Of a DNA stretch of 64,000 nucleotides, positions 27,507-36,864 are shown piece after piece. The stretch's first letter is position 1. Every line of letters starts with the position of its first letter. The stretch covers positions 930,001-994,000 of the forward strand of contig CAVQIT010000009.1 of NCBI GenBank assembly GCA_963712655.1, written 5' to 3'. The stretch comes from Pollutimonas sp963712655 (GTDB taxonomy: Bacteria; Pseudomonadota; Gammaproteobacteria; Burkholderiales; Burkholderiaceae_B). A model generated the notes under the pieces. The model was not told where the DNA came from, searched no databases, and worked only from the letters and a program-made list of their open reading frames with translations. Position numbers and translations under genes: made by a program.

Positions 27507-28917
27507 AATATCGCTCGACTCGCGGCGGCATGGCGCCTTTGTCGTTTTCCGACATTTTGCTCGAAGGCCTGGCGCCCGACGGCGGGCTGGCCGTGCCCGA
27601 AAGCCTGCCGGCTATCGGCGCGGCTACGCTGGAATCGTGGCGCAGCCTTGGCTATGCCGATCTGGCCACCGAAGTACTTCAGCCTGTTCATCGACGATAT
27701 TCCCGGGCCGATTTGTCGCGGCTGACGCATGCGGCCTATAACTGCCGGCGTATTTCCGGCGCGAGGGATCGTGCCGCTCAAGCCTCTGAAAAATGGCCTG
27801 TAGCCTGCTGGGCCTGTCCGAAGGCCCGACGCTGGCTTTCAAGGATATGGCCATGCAGTTCCTGGGCCAGGTCTTCGAGTATGTGCTGGACGCGCGCCGG
27901 GCCAGCTGAACATTCTGGGCGCCACCTCGGGCGATACCGGTTCGGCGGCGGAATATGCCTTGCGCGGCAAGCGCGGCGTGGCGGTGTTCATGCTGTCGCC
28001 CCACGGCCGCATGAGCGAATTCCAGCGCGCGCAAATGTATTCGCTGCAAGATGCCAATATCCACAATATTGCGCTCAAAGGCGTGTTCGACGAGTGCCAG
28101 GATATCGTCAAGGCGCTGGCCGGCGACCTGGAATTCAAGGCGCGTTATCGCCTGGGCGCGGTCAACTCGATCAACTGGGCCCGCATCGCCGCCCAGGTTG
28201 TTTATTATTTCCAGGGCTGGCTGCGCGCCACCTCGGGGCCGGGACAACAAGTGTCGTTCGCCGTGCCTTCGGGCAACTTCGGCAATATCCTGGCCGGCCA
28301 CATCGCCCGCAGCATGGGCTTGCCGGTGCGCCGGCTGGTGCTGGCCACCAACGAAAACAATGTGCTCGAAGAATTCTTCCGCACAGGTATTTACCGGCCT
28401 CGTTCGGCGGCCGCATACCCATGCGACCTCAAGCCCTTCCATGGATATTTCCCGTGCTTCGAACTTCGAGCGCTTTGTGTATCGATTTGCTCGACCAGGA
28501 TGCGGCCAGGTAAGCGCGTGCTGGAAACAGCTTGAGCGAAACGGCGAATTCGATTTAAGCCGCCTGCAGCCGTTGTTTGAATCGCGCTATGGTTTTGTCG
28601 CCGGCGTCAGCACGCCATGGCGATCGCCTGGCCACCATCCGGACGGTGTACGAGCGAAACCGGCATGCTGATCGATCCGCATACCGCCGATGGCGTCAAG
28701 GTGGCGATGCCGATTTCGTCGAGCTGGCGTTCCCATGCTGGTGCTCGAAACCGCCTTGCCGGCCAAGTTCTGTGAAACCATTCAAGAGGCCATAGGCAAG
28801 CCAGCCCCGGTGCCCGAGCATCTACGTGATCTGGCGGCGCTTGCCCAGCGCGTCGAGGTCATGGATTGCAGGCTTGATCTGGTCAGGGACTACATAGGCA
28901 GGCATGCGCCGGTCTGA
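27503..28917 (+). pseudogene. thrC: Threonine synthase, many frameshifts
   Basis: PLP enzyme converting O-phosphohomoserine to threonine. It begins MKYRSTRGGMAPLSFSDILL. The PLP-lysine segment GPTLAFKDMAMQFLGQ is near 27830, followed by LNILGATSGDTGSAAEYALRG, the intact block from 27960 to about 28400 (VSFAVPSGNFGNILAGHIAR), and a normal C-terminus ending RLDLVRDYIG before TGA 28915. Roughly eight or more indels are needed to join the pieces, the worst stretches being 27670-27960 and 28400-28740. As threonine synthesis would be lost otherwise, error is the leading explanation. Confidence 0.85.
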
Positions 28918-29008
28918 CAGTCGTCGCGCCGGCTTCCACAGGTAGGCGGCCGGCAATGGGCTCCGGCCAGCCGCCGGGAACCACAACAACATTTCGCCGC
29001 GTGAACCT

Positions 29009-29392
29009 ATGCTGACTCTCACTAACTTTCTGGTCATCGGTTTCGGCGCCGCGGTAGGCGCCATAACGCGCTGGATGTTGGGCTTGTGGCTGAATCATTC
29101 CCATGTGGTGCTGCCCTGGGGAACACTGGCCGCCAATCTGGCCGGCGGCTATTTGGTGGGCTTGCTGCTGGGCCTGTTGTCCATGTATCCCGAGGCGCCG
29201 GCCTGGCTCAGGCTGATGCTGATCACCGGTTTCCTGGGTGGCTTGACCACGTTTTCGACCTTTTCGGGCGAAACCGTGGGTTTGCTGGAGCGGGGCGCTT
29301 ATCTGGCCGCTTTGGCTTATGTCGGGCTCAGTTTGCTGGGTAGCCTGGCGCTGACGGCGCTTGGTTTTGCGACAGTGAATCTGTGGCGCTGA
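29009..29392 (+). CDS. crcB: Fluoride ion channel CrcB/Fluc
   Basis: A 127-residue protein with four hydrophobic helices that exports fluoride as a dual-topology dimer. Diagnostic residues are GAxxGAxxR-like GAAVGAITRW, the asparagine in TLAANLAGGY, and the sodium-binding signature GFLGGLTTFSTFSGE. A single gene is consistent with a homodimer. The 91 bases upstream weakly resemble the 5' half of a fluoride riboswitch but lack the 3' half. Confidence 0.95.
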   Translation: MLTLTNFLVIGFGAAVGAITRWMLGLWLNHSHVVLPWGTLAANLAGGYLVGLLLGLLSMYPEAPAWLRLMLITGFLGGLTTFSTFSGETVGLLERGAYLAALAYVGLSLLGSLALTALGFATVNLWR

Positions 29393-29497
29393 AGTTACCA
29401 ACTTCTCAAAACACGTAATCCGACAAACTGTCCAGACGTAGCGGATGGAGCAGGACTGAGCTTGGCCGCGCATCGCGCGTCATTGAAAGCGGCGGCT

Positions 29498-30892
29498 TCA
29501 ATCCAGTCGAATCGCCCTGGCCGCTTCCCGGCCGCTGCGCACCGCGCCTTCCAGCACGCCAGGGTATGAGGTGTCGGTCCAGTCGCCCGCCACCCATACG
29601 CGAGACCAGGGCGTACGGTTCGCGGGCCGTTTCAATCCCGGCGTCGCGGCGAATGTGGCGCGCTTTTCCACAATCATTTCATGGTTCAGCACACACGGCA
29701 TGGCGCCATGTCGACCGCTTTGCTCACGGACTTGCGCGATGGTCGCGGCAATAACGCTTGCTCTGTCATGCCGCATCATGTCGCGCGCATCGCTGATCAC
29801 GATATGAACCAGGCTGTCGGCATAAGTCGGAACATGGTCGGAATCGGCAGGTGCGCTTGGTCCCTTGCCCGCGCTTTTTCGCCCGGGACCGGCCGCCAGG
29901 GCGCTGCGGTCGAACAGCCATTGGCCGAATTGCAGTTGTCCGGGATCATCCTTCAAGAGCAGCATGGCTTGCGGCAAGCGCCAAGGACGTTCCAGCCGCA
30001 GGGTAAGCGTGGCGATGGGTATATAGTCGAACGCGGCCAGCATGGACAAATAACATTGGCCGGCGCCGGAAGGGCTTAGCTGTTGCAGCAAGCGATGCGT
30101 GGCCGGGGCGTTGCCCGCCACGATGACCGCATCGAAGGCCTGGCCGTCAAGTTCTACCTGGGATGCCGAACTGGCCAGATGCCTGACGGCGTGCCCGCGG
30201 TGCACGCACAGTCGGCTTGCGCCGCTGTCGGGAGCATAGCGTTCGACATGCTCGGGCCATAGCTGCGACAAATCGACACGCGGTATCAGTATGTCGCAGG
30301 CGTTTTTCGGGCCGCCCAGGCTGTCTTGCAAGACACGGGCGAATAATTGCGCGCAGGCCTGGTCCAGGGGGGTATTCAATGCGGCCAGGCACAAGGGCCG
30401 CCAGAAAATTTGTATGGCATGGGGCGTTTGCCTGCCTTGTTCCAGCCATTGCGCTACCGCCAGCCCTTGCGCCGTGCGCCATTTCCGGCGCCGCAAGGCT
30501 TGGATAATGCTTAGTATCCTCAGCCTGTCGCCTATGCCCAATCCGCGGGCATTCAGCAATGCGCCCAGCAAATGCAAGGGGGCGGGCAGGGCGGCGGCGC
30601 GCAAGGCAAAGCTTTCGTCGAGCGAGCGCAGCGACAACCGTTCCCGATGCAGCAGGCAGGCGGCATTCAGGCCCAGCTCTTGCATAAGTCCCAGGGTTTC
30701 GGCATAGGCGCCCAGCAGGATATGCTGGCCATTGTCGATGCCGGCGCCGAGTGCCGGCGACTGGACGCGCCGCGCGCGTCCGCCCAATGTGCGCGAGGCT
30801 TCGAACACGTCTACGGAAAGCCCGCGTTGCCGCAAGCGGACGGCGGCGCTCAGGCCCGCCCAGCCGCCGCCTATGACGGCGATGGCAGTCAT
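29498..30892 (-). CDS. hpnE: Hydroxysqualene dehydroxylase
   Basis: A 464-residue FAD-dependent amine-oxidase-like flavoprotein that reduces hydroxysqualene to squalene, the third step of the HpnCDE route. The FAD motif is AVIGGGWAGLSAAVRLRQRG with VFEASRTLGGRARR. The C-terminal VWVAGDWTDTSYPGVLEGAVRSG is typical of the family. The ATG at 30892 is preferred because it overlaps the hpnD stop (ATGA) and places the Rossmann motif at the N-terminus. Confidence 0.92.
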   Translation of the reverse strand: MTAIAVIGGGWAGLSAAVRLRQRGLSVDVFEASRTLGGRARRVQSPALGAGIDNGQHILLGAYAETLGLMQELGLNAACLLHRERLSLRSLDESFALRAAALPAPLHLLGALLNARGLGIGDRLRILSIIQALRRRKWRTAQGLAVAQWLEQGRQTPHAIQIFWRPLCLAALNTPLDQACAQLFARVLQDSLGGPKNACDILIPRVDLSQLWPEHVERYAPDSGASRLCVHRGHAVRHLASSASQVELDGQAFDAVIVAGNAPATHRLLQQLSPSGAGQCYLSMLAAFDYIPIATLTLRLERPWRLPQAMLLLKDDPGQLQFGQWLFDRSALAAGPGRKSAGKGPSAPADSDHVPTYADSLVHIVISDARDMMRHDRASVIAATIAQVREQSGRHGAMPCVLNHEMIVEKRATFAATPGLKRPANRTPWSRVWVAGDWTDTSYPGVLEGAVRSGREAARAIRLD

Positions 30893-31752
30893 AGACTCAG
30901 GCGCTTGACCAGGCCGCGGCCGCCGCCAACCCAGATTTTCCAGGCCAGCCAGAATTTCCGTATCGGGGTCAGTGAAATGCGTTGATCCAGCACCTGCCAG
31001 TTGTCGCGTTCGATTTCGCACAGCAGGGCGTGGTAGATGGCGGCCATCATCAAGCCTGGCCGCTGGGCGCGGCGGTCGGCTTCGGGCAGCGCCCGCATGG
31101 CTTCGCGGTAGCACAGCTTTGCTCTTTCGGTTTGAAAGCGCATGAGTTCCACAAAACGATCGGAGTGCTGCCGGTCTATGATTTCAGAGGCCTTCACGTT
31201 GAACTTCTGCATATCGTCGACGGGCAGGTAAATGCGGCCGCGCCTGGCGTCGTCGCCCACGTCCCGTATGATGTTGGTCAACTGGAAAGCCAAGCCGAGT
31301 TTTTCGGCATAGACCAGCGTTTCGGGCTGGGTGTAGCCAAACACGCTGGCCGAGAGCTCGCCCACCACGCCTGCGGCGTGCCAGCAATATTTGCGCAGGC
31401 CGGGCCAGTCCAGGTAACGGGTCTGGTCCAGATCCATTTCCATGCCCTCGACGACGGCTTGCAGCCGATCCGCGCGCAGGTCGCAGGTATGGATATGCGG
31501 CATCAGCGCCTGCATGACGGGATGTTCGGCGTGCCCTTCATACAGCCGCTCTATCTGGGTGCGCCACCATGCCAGCTTCATGCGCGCGACCGAGGGCTCG
31601 TTGCTTTCATCGACCACATCGTCGACTTCGCGGCAAAAGGCATACAGGGCGGTAATGGCCTTGCGCCTTTCGGGCGGCAGGAACAGGAAGGCGTAATAGA
31701 AACTGGAGCCGCTTTTGGCAGCTTTGTTTTGGCAGTATTCGTCGGGGCTCAT
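30889..31752 (-). CDS. hpnD: Presqualene diphosphate synthase
   Basis: A 287-residue head-to-head prenyl synthase that joins two farnesyl diphosphates into presqualene diphosphate. The two aspartate-rich motifs are FCREVDDVVDESNE and NIIRDVGDDARRGRIYLP. It lies between hpnC (59-base gap) and hpnE (4-base overlap). Phytoene synthase is the closest alternative, but the neighbours settle the assignment. Confidence 0.93.
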   Translation of the reverse strand: MSPDEYCQNKAAKSGSSFYYAFLFLPPERRKAITALYAFCREVDDVVDESNEPSVARMKLAWWRTQIERLYEGHAEHPVMQALMPHIHTCDLRADRLQAVVEGMEMDLDQTRYLDWPGLRKYCWHAAGVVGELSASVFGYTQPETLVYAEKLGLAFQLTNIIRDVGDDARRGRIYLPVDDMQKFNVKASEIIDRQHSDRFVELMRFQTERAKLCYREAMRALPEADRRAQRPGLMMAAIYHALLCEIERDNWQVLDQRISLTPIRKFWLAWKIWVGGGRGLVKRLSL

Positions 31753-31811
31753 GCGTTATGGTAACGGGCTCAGGTAGGGCGTTGCGGGTGTTCGGTCTTG
31801 CGCCGGGCGTT

Positions 31812-32657
31812 TTAGCGCAGTGCGCGCCAGAACAGCAAAATCCAATCGCGCTTTTGCAGCGTTGGGCGATGAAAGAACATGTCGTAGTGTAATTGGTCCA
31901 GGCGCTCAAGGATACGCAAGCCGCCTTGTATCACCAGTCTTAATTCGAACCCGATACGGATGGGCAGGCGATGCGTCATGGGCAGGCCGGATTCGAGCAG
32001 TTCGCGCGCTTGCCGCGCCTGGGCCTGCATAAGGCTGCGCCAGGGCGCGTCGTGGGCCAGATGCCCCCGCAAGCTTGTTCTGTCCGCGATGTAGGCTTCG
32101 CCCACACCATGCAGCATGAGCTTGTCCTGAGGCAGGTACACACGGCCTTTTTGCCAATCTACGGCGACGTCCTGCCAGAAGTTGGTCAATTGAAGGCCGG
32201 TGCACACGGCGTCCGCCGCGCTCAGGTTTTGCGGCGTGGCGGCTTCATACAGATGCAGCATAAGGCGGCCTACCGGATTGGCCGAACGCCGGCAATAGTC
32301 GAACAGCTCGGCGTCGTTGGCATAGCGTTCGGTGACGACATCTTGTTCAAAGGCGGAAATCAGGTCCAGAAAGGGTTCCAGCGGCAGGGCGAATTGCTGT
32401 ATTGAATCGGCCAGGGGTTCGAACACGGGTTTTCTCGGGTCGTCCTGCGCCAGGTTCAGGCCGCCGTTGCCGATTTGTAGCAAAGCGTCGCGATAGCTTG
32501 CCAGTTGTTCCAGGCGTTCGCCGGCCTGCGCATCGCCTTCGTCGGCGATATCGTCGGCGCTGCGGGCGTAGCGATAGATATCCCTTACGGGCGCATGCAA
32601 ACGCCGCGGCAAAAGCAGGGAAGCGACAGGAAAGTTTTCGTAATGATCGACGGCCAT
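31812..32657 (-). CDS. hpnC: Hydroxysqualene synthase (HpnC)
   Basis: A 281-residue relative of HpnD that converts presqualene diphosphate to hydroxysqualene. It starts MAVDHYENFPVASLLLP, the typical N-terminus, so the ATG at 32657 is chosen over one 48 bases upstream. Aspartate motifs: YARSADDIADEGDA and NFWQDVAVDWQKGRVYLP. HpnC-D-E together make squalene; no squalene-hopene cyclase lies in this window, so whether hopanoids follow is unknown. Confidence 0.92.
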   Translation of the reverse strand: MAVDHYENFPVASLLLPRRLHAPVRDIYRYARSADDIADEGDAQAGERLEQLASYRDALLQIGNGGLNLAQDDPRKPVFEPLADSIQQFALPLEPFLDLISAFEQDVVTERYANDAELFDYCRRSANPVGRLMLHLYEAATPQNLSAADAVCTGLQLTNFWQDVAVDWQKGRVYLPQDKLMLHGVGEAYIADRTSLRGHLAHDAPWRSLMQAQARQARELLESGLPMTHRLPIRIGFELRLVIQGGLRILERLDQLHYDMFFHRPTLQKRDWILLFWRALR

Positions 32658-32755
32658 AGGCGGTGAGTATAAGACAGCCGGGGTTTGCGGCCGCTGGACA
32701 TGCAAGGTCGGGTCGAATAGACTCCTTTTGCTGCGTTGTCGCGGGAGCGAATGTT

Positions 32756-33331
32756 ATGAGTTTGTCTATTCTCGATATTGTCGATTTATTCCAGGAAAAA
32801 GGCCATGAGCAATACGATGGCGAACCGGTAACCCAATTGCAGCATGCGCTGCAAGCCGCAACATTCGCCGAGGAAGCGGGCGCCGGCAGCGAACTGATCG
32901 CCGCCGCCTTGCTGCATGATATCGGCCATTTGCTGCACGATTTCGGATCGACCCCGACCAGCCAGGGGCTAGACGATGTGCATCAGTATCGCTGCCTGCC
33001 TTTTTTGCGGCCTTTGTTTGGCGCGGCCACTCTGGACGCGATCAAGCTGCATGTCGATGCCAAACGTTATCTTTGCGCCAGCGAGCCGGAATATTTCGAA
33101 CTGCTCTCGGCCGATTCGCGGCGCAGCCTGATATTGCAGGGCGGCATCTTCAGCGCGCAGCAGGCGCGGCAATTCATCGCGCTGCCTCATGCCGAATCCG
33201 CAATTGCCGTGAGGCGCTGGGACGACCGCGCCAAGCGTGCCGATGGCGCAACGCCCGATCTGGCGCATTTCGTGCCGCGGCTGGAAGAAGCCGCGGCCAT
33301 GCATCAGGGCGGCGCTACGCTTTTATCCTAG
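32756..33331 (+). CDS. PhnZ-like HD-domain protein
   Basis: A 191-residue HD-domain protein resembling the phosphonate-operon HDIG family (TIGR03276), which includes PhnZ, a mixed-valent di-iron oxygenase that cleaves 1-hydroxy-2-aminoethylphosphonate to glycine and phosphate. The metal residues are visible in QLQHALQAA, AALLHDIGHLLHD and HVDAKRYLC. No PhnY, phosphonate transporter or other phn gene is nearby, so the substrate is uncertain. It is divergent from hpnC and ends 10 bases before alr. The ATG at 32756 follows GGGAG. Confidence 0.72.
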   Translation: MSLSILDIVDLFQEKGHEQYDGEPVTQLQHALQAATFAEEAGAGSELIAAALLHDIGHLLHDFGSTPTSQGLDDVHQYRCLPFLRPLFGAATLDAIKLHVDAKRYLCASEPEYFELLSADSRRSLILQGGIFSAQQARQFIALPHAESAIAVRRWDDRAKRADGATPDLAHFVPRLEEAAAMHQGGATLLS

Positions 33332-33341
33332 GAAACAGCTC

Positions 33342-34469
33342 ATGCCACGTCCCATTTCGGCGACCATTTCGCTGGAGGCCTTAAGCCATAATCTGCATGC
33401 GGTTGCGTGGCAACTGGACCATGACGGCGCTCAGGCCGGCAGGCCCCGGCCGAATATCTGGGCGGTGATCAAGGCCAACGCCTACGGGCACGGAATAAGC
33501 CAGGCGGTAGAAGCTTTCAAGCAGGCGGATGGTCTGGCCATGCTGGACCTTGACGAGGCCGTCCGCTGCCGCGAGGCGGGCTGGACAGGCCCTGTCTTGT
33601 TGCTGGAAGGTTTTTTCGAGCCGGCCGATATTCCGGTACTGGAGCAGTACCGCCTGACTGCTACCCTGCATTGCCGGGAACAACTCGATATGCTGCTGTC
33701 GGCGCGCCCTGCGCGGCCTATCGATGCTTTCGTGAAGCTCGATACCGGCATGTGCCGCCTGGGGTTTCCGCCCGCGCAGTACCGCGAGGCTTATGAACAG
33801 GCCCAGGCGGCGCAGGCGCGCGGCGTTTTGAATACCTTGGGGAAAATGACGCATTTCGCCCGGGCCGACGACGACCCGGTCACGACGCGCCAGCAATTGC
33901 AGATGTTCAATCAGCTGACGCAAGGGCTGGCCGGCAAAATCAGTGTGTGTAATTCGGCCGCCACCTTGACACCGGGTTTATGGGCGGAGGTGCCTGATCG
34001 CCAGGAACAATGGGTCAGGCCCGGCATCTGTCTGTATGGCGCCTCGCCTTTTGCGGACAAATCGGCGCAAGCCCTGGGTTTGCGCGGTGCCATGACCTTG
34101 TCGGCGCAGTTGATCAGCCTGCGCGATATACCGGCGGGCAGCGCGATCGGGTATGGCCATGCTTTCACCGCGGCGCAGCCCATGCGCGTGGGCGTGGTGG
34201 CTTGCGGCTATGCCGACGGCTATCCGCGCCATGCTCCCACCGGCACGCCGATTACCGTGCAAGGGGTGAGCACGCGGCTGCTGGGCCGAGTGTCCATGGA
34301 CATGCTGGTGGTCGATCTGACTGCTGTGCCGCAGGCCCATGTGGGTTCGCCGGTGGTCCTTTGGGGCGAGGGCGGTCCCTCGGTCGACGAGGTGGCGCAG
34401 GCTGCCGGCACGATAGGCTATGAATTGCTTTGCGCCGTAGCGGCTCGCGTACCCAGAATTGTCATATAG
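33342..34469 (+). CDS. alr: Alanine racemase
   Basis: A 375-residue fold-type III PLP enzyme that supplies D-alanine for peptidoglycan. The PLP lysine is in WAVIKANAYGHG, the catalytic tyrosine in GSAIGYGHAF, and the second conserved patch is RPGICLYGASPF. Length and order match the family. It is preceded by GGAAAC and closely follows the PhnZ-like gene. Confidence 0.95.
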   Translation: MPRPISATISLEALSHNLHAVAWQLDHDGAQAGRPRPNIWAVIKANAYGHGISQAVEAFKQADGLAMLDLDEAVRCREAGWTGPVLLLEGFFEPADIPVLEQYRLTATLHCREQLDMLLSARPARPIDAFVKLDTGMCRLGFPPAQYREAYEQAQAAQARGVLNTLGKMTHFARADDDPVTTRQQLQMFNQLTQGLAGKISVCNSAATLTPGLWAEVPDRQEQWVRPGICLYGASPFADKSAQALGLRGAMTLSAQLISLRDIPAGSAIGYGHAFTAAQPMRVGVVACGYADGYPRHAPTGTPITVQGVSTRLLGRVSMDMLVVDLTAVPQAHVGSPVVLWGEGGPSVDEVAQAAGTIGYELLCAVAARVPRIVI

Positions 34470-34583
34470 ACGTCATATAAGCCGGGCATGCAAGTTCAAA
34501 TTGGAGTTTAATCGCTGAGTGCGGGCCGCTATGGCCCGGCTGACCGGAAAAGCTGTTTCGATGAACCCTCGCAAGGAAATCGC

Positions 34584-35300
34584 GTGAAGAACAAATGTGT
34601 GCTGGTAACGGGCGCCACGAAAGGCATAGGATGGGCAATCAGCCGGCGCCTGGCTGATTTGGGTTGCCATGTGGTGGGCTTGGCGCGTCATACCCAGGAT
34701 ATCGATTTTCCGGGCTATCTTTATTCCTGCGATTTGGCCAATGCGGGCGAAACCGAAGACATGCTGCGCGTCATACGCGAAAAATACCCGGTCGATGCCG
34801 TGGTGAACAACGTGGGCCTGGTTTTGCCCGAGCCCTTGGGTGAAATCGATCTGGCTTCGCTCTATCAGGTGTTCGACTTGAATGTGCGCGTCGCCGTTCA
34901 AGTGACGCAGACCTTCATTCCTTCCATGAAGGCGCGCAAGGAAGGCCGGATCGTGAATATCTGCAGCCGGGCCGCGCACGGCGCCTACAACCGCACCAGC
35001 TATTCCGCGGCTAAAAATGCGCTCATAGGCGCCACCAAGACTTGGGCCCTCGAGCTGGCCTCTTATGGCATAACAGCCAATGCCGTGTCGCCGGGGCCTA
35101 TCGAAACCGAACTGTTTCGCTTCAATCATCCGGCGGGCAGCGATACCGAAAAGAGGGCCTTGGCTTCCATACCCATGGGCCGCTTCGGCCAGCCGGCCGA
35201 TGTGGCGGCGGCGGTCACTTTTCTGCTGGGCGATGAGGCCGGTTTTATCACAGGGCAGGTGCTGGGGGTGGACGGCGGCGGCAGCCTTGCCGGGCGCTAG
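34584..35300 (+). CDS. SDR family oxidoreductase
   Basis: A 238-residue classical short-chain dehydrogenase. The cofactor motif is VTGATKGIGWA; NNVG is the structural motif; the catalytic serine-tyrosine-lysine set is in CSRAAHG and YSAAKNA. It ends VLGVDGGGSLAGR, as in FabG-like enzymes. It begins with GTG behind AAGGAA. Substrate unknown. The 200-base gap after it holds a repeat element. Confidence 0.85.
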   Translation: MKNKCVLVTGATKGIGWAISRRLADLGCHVVGLARHTQDIDFPGYLYSCDLANAGETEDMLRVIREKYPVDAVVNNVGLVLPEPLGEIDLASLYQVFDLNVRVAVQVTQTFIPSMKARKEGRIVNICSRAAHGAYNRTSYSAAKNALIGATKTWALELASYGITANAVSPGPIETELFRFNHPAGSDTEKRALASIPMGRFGQPADVAAAVTFLLGDEAGFITGQVLGVDGGGSLAGR

Positions 35301-35319
35301 GGAAAATGGCATTTACTTA

Positions 35320-35450
35320 GGCCGTTGCGGACGGCCGTAGCCAGCCACACCATCCTGGCATTGCTTCCGCTGGCACCGTTGCGTTAAGCAAGCGCCATTC
35401 GCGTTAAGGCCGGTTAACGCTAAACCGCAGCCTGCGTGACTGGTCAACGC
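35320..35450. repeat. GTTAACGCTAAA-family repeat with GGCCGT/ACGGCC hairpin
   Basis: The SDR-radA gap holds a hairpin (GGCCGT, 5-base loop, ACGGCC; 35320-35336), and further on GTTAACGCTAAA (35413-35424) and GCGTGACTGGTCAA (35434-35447). The last two motifs recur with nearly the same spacing at 45290-45324, also beside a GCCGT/ACGGC hairpin. CGGTTAACGCTAAACCG can itself fold. No coding sequence is visible here. Confidence 0.6.
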
Positions 35451-35502
35451 CTCACCCAACTGCTGCTTCCCTGGAAATTCCGCAGCCGGTTAAACTCCCT
35501 GC

Positions 35503-36855
35503 ATGGCCAAGTCAAAAACTTTATTCATTTGCAGCGAATGCGGGGGCAGTTGTCCTAAATGGGAGGGCAAGTGCCCTCATTGCGACGCCTGGAATACCTT
35601 GCAAGAATCGCGCGACCCGGGTGTTGCGACACATCGGTTCGCCCCGCTGGCCGCGGCCAGCCCCATACGCAGCCTTGCCGAAATCGAGGCGCGCGAATTG
35701 CCGCGCCAGCCCACGGGCATAGTCGAGTTCGACCGCGTGCTGGGCGGCGGCCTGGTTACCGGAGCGGTCGTACTGATCGGCGGCGATCCGGGCATAGGCA
35801 AGTCGACCTTGCTACTGCAGGCCCTGGTGTCCTTGTCGCACGCGGTCAAGGTGTTGTACGTGACAGGCGAAGAGTCCGCCGAGCAGGTGGCCTTGCGGGC
35901 CAGGCGCCTGGAACTGGCTACCGGCGATGTCGATCTGCTGGCCGAAATCCGTCTTGAATCCATCATGGCCGCCTTGATCGAACAGCGTCCCAGCGTGGCG
36001 GTGATCGACTCAATACAAACGTTATATTCCAGCGAACTGAGCGCCGCGCCGGGTTCCGTGTCGCAAGTGCGCGAATGCGCGGCCCAGTTGACGCGCATGG
36101 CCAAGCAAACCGGCATCACGATTGTCCTGATAGGGCACGTCACCAAAGATGGCTCGCTGGCTGGGCCCCGGGTGCTGGAACATATTGTGGACACCGTGCT
36201 GTATTTCGAAGGCGATACGCATTCGTCGTTCCGCCTGATACGCGCGTTCAAGAATCGGTTCGGCGCGGTCAACGAGCTGGGCGTTTTCGCCATGACCGAC
36301 CGCGGCTTGCGCGGCGTGGCGAATCCTTCGGCCTTGTTTCTGTCGCAGCACGAGCAGGATGTCGCGGGCTCTTGCGTGATGGCTACCCAAGAGGGCACGC
36401 GGCCGCTGCTGGTCGAAATCCAGGCCCTGGTCGATAGCGCCCATGTGCCCAATCCGCGCCGCCTGTCGGTTGGCCTGGAAGGCACCCGGCTGGCCATGCT
36501 GCTGGCGGTTCTGCATCGGCATGCCGGCGTGGTGACCTTCGATCAGGATGTCTTCGTCAATGCCGTGGGAGGCGTCAAAATTACCGAACCGGCCGCGGAT
36601 CTGGCGGTTTTGCTGGCCATTATGTCTTCGCTGCGCGACAAGCCCTTGCCCAAGGGCCTGGTGGTTTTTGGCGAAGTCGGGCTGGCCGGAGAAATCCGGC
36701 CCGCTCCGCGTGGACAGGAGCGCCTCAAAGAGGCCGCCAAGCTGGGCTTCAGCGTGGCGCTTATCCCGAAAGCCAATGCCCCGAGGCAGGCAATAGAGGG
36801 CCTGGAAATATGGGCGGTTGATCGCGTGGAATCGGCCATAGATCGTTTGCGTTAG
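35503..36855 (+). CDS. radA: DNA repair protein RadA
   Basis: A 450-residue protein acting in recombination as a DnaB-like branch-migration helicase. Domains in order: a zinc finger (Cys10, Cys13, Cys24, Cys27 in FICSECGGSCPKWEGKCPHC), a RecA-like ATPase (Walker A GGDPGIGKST, Walker B VAVIDSIQT), the RadA-specific FKNRFGAVNELG, and a C-terminal Lon-like domain without protease activity. Full length and intact. Confidence 0.96.
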   Translation: MAKSKTLFICSECGGSCPKWEGKCPHCDAWNTLQESRDPGVATHRFAPLAAASPIRSLAEIEARELPRQPTGIVEFDRVLGGGLVTGAVVLIGGDPGIGKSTLLLQALVSLSHAVKVLYVTGEESAEQVALRARRLELATGDVDLLAEIRLESIMAALIEQRPSVAVIDSIQTLYSSELSAAPGSVSQVRECAAQLTRMAKQTGITIVLIGHVTKDGSLAGPRVLEHIVDTVLYFEGDTHSSFRLIRAFKNRFGAVNELGVFAMTDRGLRGVANPSALFLSQHEQDVAGSCVMATQEGTRPLLVEIQALVDSAHVPNPRRLSVGLEGTRLAMLLAVLHRHAGVVTFDQDVFVNAVGGVKITEPAADLAVLLAIMSSLRDKPLPKGLVVFGEVGLAGEIRPAPRGQERLKEAAKLGFSVALIPKANAPRQAIEGLEIWAVDRVESAIDRLR

Positions 36856-36864
36856 GGGTTCGTT

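Noticed and set aside
28918..29008. Possible fluoride riboswitch before crcB
   Set aside because: GGCAATGG...TCCGGCC...CCGCC recalls the 5' half of the motif, but the conserved GATG is altered and the 3' half is not visible.
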